A stretch of DNA of 51,806 nucleotides. Origin: Shewanella profunda (GTDB lineage Bacteria > Pseudomonadota > Gammaproteobacteria > Enterobacterales > Shewanellaceae). The position numbers and the translations under genes were made by a program. Below the pieces are notes generated by a model. The model ran no database searches. It was not told the origin of the DNA and saw only the letters and a list, made by a program, of their open reading frames with translations. The stretch is from contig NZ_JAKILG010000035.1 in the NCBI RefSeq assembly GCF_023283765.1, forward strand, positions 1 through 51,806, read 5' to 3'. Below, piece after piece: positions 15,783 to 22,907 of the stretch (the first letter of the stretch is position 1; every line of letters starts with the position of its first letter).

Positions 15783-18509
15783 ATGGCATCAGAAAAAGTT
15801 TTTTTAGCTAAGAATGAAGTTGTAACACCCTATGACGAAATCGACTTTGCGGAAGTAAAGAGCCAATTCTTTCTACCAGAGGTCATATCAGCCGCTCTTG
15901 GCACCAGCTATAAGTCATGTGGGACAGACCTCTATCAACTTGATCCTGACGAATGCCCATTCTGTGGGCATAAAGGATGCTTTAAGTTCCATTGTAGTGA
16001 TATCGAAAATCAACATTTCAAATGTTATTCCGGCTATTGCGGGAAACGTGGTGATATTTTTGATTTTCTGGTTCATTTCGATCAGGCAAAGCATTCTAGA
16101 GATGCTGCTATAAAGCTCATTAATGGTGAGTTCAATGGAGCTACTATTTTACCCGCTTCAAGAGCTAATAAACCCAAAGTTGAAGCTGAAACAGTAGAAC
16201 TCACAGCAGAGCAATTGGCTCGTCGTCAAGCCCTGTTCGAGGCGGCATATCAATATTACGTAGAGCCTATGTTAGTAGATAACAGCAAGCCTCTTGCTGT
16301 TCTAATGGAAAAGCGAAAACTCCGCAAAGAAGTATTGATCGATAACGACGTAGGTTATTCCCACGGCCAACTTTGGAGGGCGTTAAGAGCCAATGGTTTT
16401 AGCCTTGAGGAAATGTATGCATCAGGATTGGTTAAGGCAGGTAAATCTAATCCTACAGACTTTTTCCCAAGAGATGTCTATATCTTTCCCCATTATGATG
16501 AGGAAGGTAATCTTTGCCGCTTTACTTTTAAAGATCCCAAAAAAGAAAAGCAATATCAACTGCCTAAGCAATATTGGTTGAATAACATTCAGTTTTATGG
16601 CCAGCATCTCCTTGGTAACTTTGATAAGGTTGCCATTGTTGAAGGAGAACACGATCTACTTGCGTTGCTTTCACATAATTGGGATGGAGCAGTACTAGCA
16701 ACCAACGGCCAAATTAACCAAGCACAACTGGCGTGGATTAAGGACAATCTACATGACAGAAATGTAGTGACCTTCTTCGACAGTGACCCAGCGGGTGATA
16801 AGTATCGGGAGAAGCTCGCTCTACTGGGCTTACCAGCACTTGTCCAAGTCACCTTACCAGAAGGGCAAGGTAAGGATATTGATGATTATTTGCGGCAAGA
16901 CAACGCCCTTTCTATTGAGGTATTGGTAGAACAATATGGTGTTGTAGCCCCACAAGCGTCGATAGAGACAACTTCAGAAACGATGCAAGATGGAAGTCCT
17001 GCTAGCCACCAGCAAACTAAGTTGTCTATGGACATCATTTCAGCTATTTGGGGTTCGTTCGATGAAGATACGCTAAATGACGTTGGTAATGCGGATAGGC
17101 TGACAAAAGTAGCTGACGGAAAATTAGTCTATGTGCCAGAACTCAACTGTATGTACGAGTTTAATGAGCAGTGTTGGAGGCCTATAGGTGATAAAGAATT
17201 GGCACTAGCTCGATGTATTGGTGAGGGAATTATTGCTCAAGCGAATCTTATGCTAGAAGATCCCGCGACTCTTAAGGACAAAACGAAGCGGCAACAAGCA
17301 GATAAGTTATTAGCATTTGGTAGACAGTCACTAAATCGCAAAAAACTTGCCGATATGTTGGAGATCTTCAAGTCTAGCAACTTGATTTCTGCAAAAGCCT
17401 TCGATGCAGACAAAATGCTAATGGGGATTAACAACGGTGTGCTTGACCTCGCAACCGGAAAACTGCTTGCTGCAAATAAGGAGATGTATATCAGCCGTTA
17501 TAGTGATATCAACTACAAGCCTGATGTCACTTGCCCACGTTGGCTTCAGTTTATCGATGAGATCACCTGTGGCGATGTCGAATACGCTAAGTTTTTGCAG
17601 CGAATGGTAGGCTATATCCTAACCGGACGGACTGATGAGCAAGTCTTGTTTTTCCTCTACGGTCATGGTTGTAATGGTAAGAGTACCTTTATGAGTATCA
17701 TTCAGCGATTAATAGGGAGCTATTACCACCAGATAAGCAGCGATGTCTTACTGCAATCGAATAACAGTGGTAAAGGCCCTAACCCATCCCTAGCCAAGCT
17801 GAATGGTAGTCGTCTAGTGGTTGCCAATGAGTTGCCCGAGGGCTCTCGAATGGATGAGAACCTTGTAAAGTCGATGACAGGTAATGATGTGATTGTCGCC
17901 CGCCAGCTTTATGCCAAGGTGGAGCTTGAGTATATCCCCATGTTTAAGCTCATCATGGTCGGCAACCATAAGCCCGTCATTCGGGACACCAGCCCAGGCA
18001 TGTGGCGACGGATGATTTTACTGCCCTTTAACGCCAGTTTCAGCCAGCAGCAAATGGACCCGCAATTAATGGATAAGTTGTATGCGGAGCTATCAGGTAT
18101 CCTCAATTGGGCACTTGAAGGCGTGCAGATGTGGCTAAAGGATGGCATTAAGGCATCAATCCCTAACTCAATTAAGTCAGGGATTGCGGAATATCGCCAC
18201 GAGTCAGACTTACTTGCGATGTTCTTAGAGGAATGTACGAGCAAAGGTGATTTTGTGTATACCGATGAGCTTTACGATGCCTTTAGGAAGTGGGCTGAAC
18301 GGGATGGCGACTGGAAAATGACTCGCAATATCATGACCAAACGGCTGGTGGAGAAAGGCTTCGAAAAAGGCCGTCACAATAGCAAAGCCATGATTAAGGG
18401 GATTAAGTTGAAGTCGATTTATGACGATACCTCTGAGCCAATTCCACAAGCTAGCATGGGGATGAGGCACGCGACACCTACAAACCCAAACTCCGAGTAT
18501 AGCGTTTAG
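15783..18509 (+). CDS. P4-type primase-helicase (D5 family)
   Basis: 908 aa from the ATG at 15783, with CGGAG 9 nt upstream. An ATG at 15774 is too close to it. Domains: a zinc-ribbon primase N-terminus (CPFCGHKGCFKF and CYSGYCGKRGD, residues about 55-90); a TOPRIM segment with VAIVEGEHDLLALL and VVTFFDSDPAGDKY (about 280-345); a D5_N-like region with LMGINNGVLDLATGKLL; a superfamily 3 helicase with Walker A GHGCNGKSTF, then VVANELPEGSRMDENLVKSM (Walker B region) and MVGNHKPVIR. Such proteins prime and unwind DNA at the origin of P4-like satellites and related islands, so the island probably replicates after excision. The frame is intact. Confidence 0.92.
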   Translation: MASEKVFLAKNEVVTPYDEIDFAEVKSQFFLPEVISAALGTSYKSCGTDLYQLDPDECPFCGHKGCFKFHCSDIENQHFKCYSGYCGKRGDIFDFLVHFDQAKHSRDAAIKLINGEFNGATILPASRANKPKVEAETVELTAEQLARRQALFEAAYQYYVEPMLVDNSKPLAVLMEKRKLRKEVLIDNDVGYSHGQLWRALRANGFSLEEMYASGLVKAGKSNPTDFFPRDVYIFPHYDEEGNLCRFTFKDPKKEKQYQLPKQYWLNNIQFYGQHLLGNFDKVAIVEGEHDLLALLSHNWDGAVLATNGQINQAQLAWIKDNLHDRNVVTFFDSDPAGDKYREKLALLGLPALVQVTLPEGQGKDIDDYLRQDNALSIEVLVEQYGVVAPQASIETTSETMQDGSPASHQQTKLSMDIISAIWGSFDEDTLNDVGNADRLTKVADGKLVYVPELNCMYEFNEQCWRPIGDKELALARCIGEGIIAQANLMLEDPATLKDKTKRQQADKLLAFGRQSLNRKKLADMLEIFKSSNLISAKAFDADKMLMGINNGVLDLATGKLLAANKEMYISRYSDINYKPDVTCPRWLQFIDEITCGDVEYAKFLQRMVGYILTGRTDEQVLFFLYGHGCNGKSTFMSIIQRLIGSYYHQISSDVLLQSNNSGKGPNPSLAKLNGSRLVVANELPEGSRMDENLVKSMTGNDVIVARQLYAKVELEYIPMFKLIMVGNHKPVIRDTSPGMWRRMILLPFNASFSQQQMDPQLMDKLYAELSGILNWALEGVQMWLKDGIKASIPNSIKSGIAEYRHESDLLAMFLEECTSKGDFVYTDELYDAFRKWAERDGDWKMTRNIMTKRLVEKGFEKGRHNSKAMIKGIKLKSIYDDTSEPIPQASMGMRHATPTNPNSEYSV

Positions 18510-18531
18510 GTATCTGATAACGAAAAACGTA

Positions 18532-18556
18532 AAGAGAGGCTTTAAGCCTCTCTTTT
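18532..18556 (+). terminator. Terminator of the primase-helicase gene
   Basis: AAGAGAGGC, a 5-nt loop, GCCTCTC then TTTT, 23 bp after the stop. Confidence 0.8.
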
Positions 18557-18633
18557 GCTATCAATCACATCAACACATTGGCTTGTGTATCTACCCATGG
18601 AGAAATCACATCAGATCACAAGGGATAAATAAC

Positions 18634-19023
18634 TTACAACCCCTTGAGATACTGAGCATAAAGAATGTCAGCAAAGTCAGTCTCGGTAATCTCTTGAAGC
18701 ACTAAGTCTCGGATGGCATTCGCTAGCAGTTCATTATCCTCTGTGATTTCATAGTCGTTAAGAGATAAGTATTCGAGTGCTACTGCTAAACCAGTTCGCT
18801 TATTTGCATCAGGACAAGCGTGAGATACCGCTATACAAGCAGTGTATTTTGCAGCAATCTCAAACACATCATCTAAGCCTTGGTAGACAATCGCATTGTC
18901 AATACGGCTCAACGCTCCCTGAAGTTTGGGAATATCAACCGCACCTTTCATGCCGGGCTCTGTCGAAAGGATTAACGCATTAATTTCGACCACACGTTCA
19001 AAAGGAAAACAGATGATATCCAT
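18634..19023 (-). CDS. doc: Doc/Fic-family toxin
   Basis: 129 aa, the usual Doc length (about 126). The Fic motif is present as HACPDANKRTG, a close form of HxFx(D/A)GNKR with Cys at the usual Phe position and Ala for Gly, so it keeps the catalytic His and the phosphate-binding NKR. Phage P1 Doc phosphorylates elongation factor Tu, and the substrate here is presumed the same. Its ATG overlaps the stop of the preceding 56-aa gene by one base (TAATG), a toxin-antitoxin arrangement. The module probably stabilises the island. Confidence 0.88.
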   Translation of the reverse strand: MDIICFPFERVVEINALILSTEPGMKGAVDIPKLQGALSRIDNAIVYQGLDDVFEIAAKYTACIAVSHACPDANKRTGLAVALEYLSLNDYEITEDNELLANAIRDLVLQEITETDFADILYAQYLKGL

Positions 19024-19193
19024 TACATATCAGCCAACTTTTGGAAAGTTTTGGGATGGGTTCTTAATGCTAGTTTGGTTTCTGACTTAACGATTTGACG
19101 TCCAAAGTCACCTGATAAATCAAGTTGTTTGGTCGCTTTGATCTTCGGTCTAGTTACCACTTGAACACCATAAACTTCTAATTTTCGACTCAT
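19023..19193 (-). CDS. Putative 56-aa antitoxin partner of Doc (not Phd-like)
   Basis: The ATG at 19193 starts MSRKLEVYGVQVVTRPKIKA, and the frame ends with KTFQKLADM. It is basic and has no visible Phd/YefM fold signature (those are about 70-85 aa). The order (small gene first, one-base overlap with doc) marks it as the antitoxin by context. I see no close ribosome binding site (GGTATGAG lies upstream), so translation may be weak. Assignment rests on position and length. Confidence 0.65.
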   Translation of the reverse strand: MSRKLEVYGVQVVTRPKIKATKQLDLSGDFGRQIVKSETKLALRTHPKTFQKLADM

Positions 19194-19321
19194 AATCTCA
19201 TACCTTTATGATCTTCGACTTGCCAACAGTATAGCCTGAGACAACAAGGAAAAATACAGTAACGAGCTAAGGCTCGTACACCCGAGTACTAAGCCTTAGC
19301 GATTAAGCTACCACCTTGTTA

Positions 19322-21148
19322 TTATTGAGCACACCACTTCGGAATATCTATCACTGGCATCTTATCTATCTCCTGATGCAACTCTGAGTAGATACCATAG
19401 TTACGCCCCGTATTCCCCGCATTTGAGTGCCCTGTTATCGCATTTTGGACATCCTCACGCATGACCTTTCTGGCTTCGGTGATAAAGCGATGGCGGAATG
19501 CATGTAGCGGTTTTAGGAAGTCAAAATGCTCGATATCGAGTGTCTTAAAGGCGTCTTTCAGATAACGTGCGACCGCGAGGTGATACTTAGCCTTTTTGTT
19601 GGCCTTGAGTATTGGGAATAATCGTCCATCTGCAGGCAAGGTATTCAAGTAATCCAGTAACCCTAACTGAATGAGAGCCTGACAAATTGGCACCCTTCTC
19701 GACTCCCCCGTTTTAACGGATTGGTCATCGCGTAGCTCCTGAATATGGAAATACCATCGCTCGCTATTATCGCTATCTTGCTTGATATCTTTCACGTAAA
19801 GCTGAGCAATCTCCTCTGCCCTTGCTCCTGTATAGGCCAGAATAACAGGCAACCAGTAAGGAGCTTCACCGTATCTTGCCTTTTGAGCATTGGTACGTTG
19901 CCTAAAGAGTGGCAGGGAGAAAATCTTTGTCAGTTCGGCATTTGAGTAGCCCGGATCTCTAATCACCCTCACCGTTTCTTTGCCGGGCGACACTTGATGG
20001 CAAGGATTCTTCGGCAAAATGTCTAACTTGACCGCCTGTTGGAAATACCCCGAAATCAGCTTAAGTTCCTTATCAGCAGTATTGATGCTCACACGAGCCA
20101 AGCCTCGTTTATCCGCGATATCGATTTGCTTGTTGAAGGGTAATGCTCGAATCTCTTGGCTTGGCTTACTCGGACAGCGAATAATCCAACTGAAGAATTT
20201 ACGCATATCTAGCTTTTGGATGTCACCAATAGGCTTATCGGCAAAAAACTCTATCAGTCGCTCACAAGGGCGATTGCGGTCACCTTGCCATGATCTGAAG
20301 GCAACTTCTGAGCTCAGAGCCTTCTTCTGATTATTCACCCAGTCAATCAACTGCGAAACGCTAGAAGATACGGATAATTCAGCTTCCTTTTGTTTGCTTG
20401 GAGCTGTACTGCTGGTGGTCATGGCCGTAACGATAAACCCTAAATCCTTAAGCTGCTGTAACGCATCACCGCTCGGATCTGTAGGTTGGATATTCGTATC
20501 AGGTAGGGTCGGCTCAAAGCCTCGGTTTAGCTCCCGCCGAATGAGTCCTTGTTTACGCCGAGCGAGTTCTTCATGGTCGATTGCAGAGTTACAGAGCCTG
20601 ATACAGGCATTTGCCAATTGGATTGCGAGATACAATCTTAATGAATGGTCGTAAAGTCGGCATTGAGAAAGCTCAAGGGCTTCATCAACGAATGCACTCA
20701 TATGCCGCACAAAGCGTTGTTCTTCAGTTTGTTGGCGGCTTGTTCCATTAGCCTCATGGAGCACTTCTAGCGGCTCGCTGAACCACTCAGTCATGCTTGC
20801 AAGTCCTTCGGGAGTTTCGAGCAGATATCTTGCTTGAATGTCTGCTTGCGTTAGCCGTCCATGCTCATGAGCCACCCAATAGCTGACAATAGCATCTAAC
20901 TGAGCTGCAGATATTCTCTGCTCGTTCTCTTGATTGTCGAAACGTGACTGAGCACGAGCAATCGCAGACTCGAACTCCGCAATCACTCCAGCAGCCCTTG
21001 TTTTGGCTTCATAGGCATCCTTAGTCTCTAGGCTTCGCTTAAGCTCAACTTTGCCATCAAGAAAGGGCCGTAAATGCTTAGGAATACCCTTGCGGATTTT
21101 CCAGATTCCAGACTTTGGATCGCTGTATGGTTGAATCATAAATGCCAT
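19322..21148 (-). CDS. int: Tyrosine recombinase, island integrase
   Basis: 608 aa. It starts MAFMIQPYSDPKSGIWKIRK and continues GIPKHLRPFLDGKVELKRSL, the N-terminal domain (DUF6538-like) of long island integrases. The C-terminal catalytic domain has Arg443 (TGARAEEIAQLY), a candidate beta-hairpin Lys479, His549-x-x-Arg552 (LHAFRHRFITEA), His574 (ITGHSN) and Tyr584 or Tyr587 (NYGIYSE). All core residues are present, so it is probably active. It lies 130 bp from the tRNA-Ser att site and reads away from it. Paired TTGTACCA sites end 4 bp upstream of the ATG, so the protein may repress its own gene. Confidence 0.93.
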   Translation of the reverse strand: MAFMIQPYSDPKSGIWKIRKGIPKHLRPFLDGKVELKRSLETKDAYEAKTRAAGVIAEFESAIARAQSRFDNQENEQRISAAQLDAIVSYWVAHEHGRLTQADIQARYLLETPEGLASMTEWFSEPLEVLHEANGTSRQQTEEQRFVRHMSAFVDEALELSQCRLYDHSLRLYLAIQLANACIRLCNSAIDHEELARRKQGLIRRELNRGFEPTLPDTNIQPTDPSGDALQQLKDLGFIVTAMTTSSTAPSKQKEAELSVSSSVSQLIDWVNNQKKALSSEVAFRSWQGDRNRPCERLIEFFADKPIGDIQKLDMRKFFSWIIRCPSKPSQEIRALPFNKQIDIADKRGLARVSINTADKELKLISGYFQQAVKLDILPKNPCHQVSPGKETVRVIRDPGYSNAELTKIFSLPLFRQRTNAQKARYGEAPYWLPVILAYTGARAEEIAQLYVKDIKQDSDNSERWYFHIQELRDDQSVKTGESRRVPICQALIQLGLLDYLNTLPADGRLFPILKANKKAKYHLAVARYLKDAFKTLDIEHFDFLKPLHAFRHRFITEARKVMREDVQNAITGHSNAGNTGRNYGIYSELHQEIDKMPVIDIPKWCAQ

Positions 21149-21152
21149 CGTT

Positions 21153-21174
21153 TTGTACCACCCTTTTGTACCAC
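21153..21174. repeat. Paired TTGTACCAC arm-type sites, right end
   Basis: TTGTACCAC at 21153-21161 and 21166-21174, a 13-bp period equal to that of the left pair at 1250-1271 and the same orientation. They lie directly upstream of the integrase start codon. Confidence 0.72.
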
Positions 21175-21278
21175 CTTAAGGTGCCAAAGGTTGGTGAGCC
21201 ATTGGATTTAGCAACTATAATTCATAGGTTTATGATAGAAAAGAAAAAACCCGACCATGTGATCGGGTTCTTAGAATG

Positions 21279-21308
21279 TGGCGGTGAGAGAGGGAGTCGA
21301 ACCCTCGA
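21279..21308. repeat. att direct repeat, right end of island (inside tRNA-Ser)
   Basis: 30 bp identical to 1158-1187, covering the tRNA 3' end from CCA through the T-arm. Integration keeps the tRNA intact on this side. Confidence 0.92.
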
Positions 21309-21366
21309 TACGTTACCGTATACACACTTTCCAGGCGTGCTCCTTCGGCCACTCGGACACCTCACC
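21279..21366 (-). tRNA. serW: tRNA-Ser(GGA)
   Basis: 88 nt including an encoded CCA. The acceptor 5' strand GGTGAGG pairs with TCTCACC before G-CCA. The D-arm TCCGAGTGGCCGAAGGA and the anticodon stem-loop CACGC-CTGGAAA-GTGTG give anticodon GGA (Ser, UCC/UCU). The long variable arm (TATACGGTAACGTATC) is typical of class II tRNA-Ser. The T-arm GAGGGTTCGAACTCCCTC is complete. This is the island integration target. The symbol is by analogy with E. coli tRNA-Ser(GGA). Confidence 0.95.
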
Positions 21367-21480
21367 GTATTTTGTTGATTCATTTAGCGTGTTCATCATT
21401 CACGTTTTCGGTTTAGCTTTGACTGGCCGGGAGCACGCTGCGCGTGACTCTTTGTTTACTGCTCTCGACTACATCGATTG

Positions 21481-21542
21481 CGGCCACTCAGACACCTCAC
21501 CAGATTGTTGATTTATGTTTACGTGGTTAATCTTTCACGTTT
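21481..21542 (-). pseudogene. Decayed duplicate of the tRNA-Ser 5' region
   Basis: On the minus strand GGTGAGGTGTCTGAGTGGCC at 21501-21482 matches the tRNA-Ser 5' end with one difference. The roughly 40 bp before it (21502-21541) also resemble the 40 bp upstream of the intact tRNA (21367-21406), both with a TCAACAA stretch and an AACGTGAA-GAT stretch. The offset is 135 bp. The rest of the tRNA is lost. It looks like a former tandem tRNA-Ser copy. Confidence 0.6.
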
Positions 21543-21852
21543 GAACCAGTTAACGAAATATGTGTCTTGCCGATGGACTTTTTACCGTTAACGGAGCGGT
21601 ACTGTACGCAAAAGCCTTATGGGGGTCAAGTAAAAAAGAATCGATTTCAGGCGGTTGCACAATTGCTAGGCAAACCGCCTTTCCTTTGAACAGTATTTTG
21701 AAGTTAACGCATTAATTAACGGTAAATTTATGCGCTTCTTTAAACATAAGATCTGCGTCAAATGTGGCTGCTTTCTATCACCCGACAGTGCCAAGTACAG
21801 TTAGCCCAAAATGCGTGAAATGCTCAGAAAATATCAGTGAATATTATGGACA
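21543..21852. other. Intergenic region without a supportable gene
   Basis: About 300 bp between the tRNA locus and the ychE terminator. Nothing beyond AT-rich sequence is recognised. It should carry the tRNA-Ser promoter. Confidence 0.4.
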
Positions 21853-21894
21853 AAAAAACGCCCTAATACTCAACGAGCTGGTGAATATTAGGGC
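21853..21894 (-). terminator. Terminator of ychE
   Basis: On the minus strand GCCCTAATATTCAC, a 9-nt loop and GAGTATTAGGGC are followed by GTTTTTTT, about 60 bp after the ychE stop. Confidence 0.8.
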
Positions 21895-21951
21895 ATTTAT
21901 AGATATAACCAACTGTTTTATCAGTTTAAATTCTAAGTTCGTATTGACAAC

Positions 21952-22584
21952 TTAACTGAATAATTGGGGGAAAAGCCCTTTAATACCCGCGGCGATCACT
22001 TCAATACCGATAGATAACATCAGGAGCCCCATCAAACGCGTAATAACGTTAATCCCTGTTTTACCTAAAATTTTATAAATAATGGAGGCCATTCTAAACA
22101 GGGCAAAACTCACTAGACCAAAAACAATCACAGTAATAAACATAGCGATAATATTGGACACTGAATTATGCTCTGCAGCAAACACAATGACAGAACTGAT
22201 GGCACCTGGGCCCGCCATTAAAGGTAATGCTAACGGCACCACAGCAACGGATTCCATCGCCGATGATTCACGATCTTCCTCTTGGTTGCGTTTCACCTCG
22301 CCTAACTTACCTTGCAACATCGACATGGCAATAATGGCAATCAAGCTACCACCAGCAATCCTAAAAGCCGAAAGTGAAATACTGAACATATTCAAAATAT
22401 GCTGCCCAGCTATTATGGTCACCAACAATATGACCACCACGGCAAAGTTAGCCACTTTCCCGGTATAATTACGTTCCGCTTCCGTTTGGTGGCTAGTCAA
22501 ACTCACAAATACGGGTAGCAATCCAATCGGATTGATGATGGCAACGAGGCCAAGAAAAAATTTGACGTAAAGTGTTAACTCCAA
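21952..22584 (-). CDS. ychE: MarC/YchE-family inner-membrane protein
   Basis: 210 aa, close to E. coli YchE (215 aa). About six membrane segments, with the family start FFLGLVAIINPIGLLPVFVS, a second conserved repeat-like part PLALPLMAGPGAISSVIVF and a C-terminal RLMGLLMLSIGIEVIAAGIK. The start is TTG at 22584, with AAGGA upstream. It is divergent from adhE, as ychE is next to adhE in E. coli, which supports the name. The transport function is uncertain. The family was once called a multiple-antibiotic-resistance protein without good support. Confidence 0.88.
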   Translation of the reverse strand: MELTLYVKFFLGLVAIINPIGLLPVFVSLTSHQTEAERNYTGKVANFAVVVILLVTIIAGQHILNMFSISLSAFRIAGGSLIAIIAMSMLQGKLGEVKRNQEEDRESSAMESVAVVPLALPLMAGPGAISSVIVFAAEHNSVSNIIAMFITVIVFGLVSFALFRMASIIYKILGKTGINVITRLMGLLMLSIGIEVIAAGIKGLFPQLFS

Positions 22585-22907
22585 GTTGCGATCCTTATAT
22601 GCGTGTCACGGCATGTTCATCAAAGTAAGCTCGAGGGCCAGTATAGTATCTCAAGCTCAGATGACTGAATAATGAGATTTTTGAGGTTTAATCACAAGTT
22701 TAAATAATATTTGGTTATTATGCTTGAGTAGCTCATAGCGCTAGTTATAGAAACAGATCACTTTTATTGTAGTTTTATTACAAATAAATTGCAGATTGAT
22801 AGCATGCTCACACTTTAATAGTGAGTTTACGTGTAATTTTCTACCATAAAGAAGATTTAGTGAACATGAGTATTCCCTAAATCTTTTTAGTTTTAGGAGT
22901 GTTAATC
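22585..22907. promoter_or_regulatory. Divergent ychE-adhE control region
   Basis: 323 bp, AT-rich, holding the promoters of both genes. I found no clear Fnr or Crp palindrome. The adhE ribosome binding site is AGGAG at 22895-22899. Confidence 0.5.

Larger units (their letters stand above)
1158..21308. mobile_element. About 20-kb genomic island integrated in tRNA-Ser(GGA)
   Basis: Bounded by 30-bp identical direct repeats (1158-1187 and 21279-21308). The right copy is the 3' end of an intact tRNA-Ser gene. A full-length tyrosine recombinase lies 130 bp inside the right end, and matching paired TTGTACCA motifs sit inside both ends. Cargo includes a type I restriction-modification operon, two toxin-antitoxin modules (one broken), RadC, a serine recombinase and a D5-type primase-helicase. 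No conjugation or capsid genes are seen, so it is an integrative or satellite-like element rather than a self-transmissible one as far as this window shows. Confidence 0.9.
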
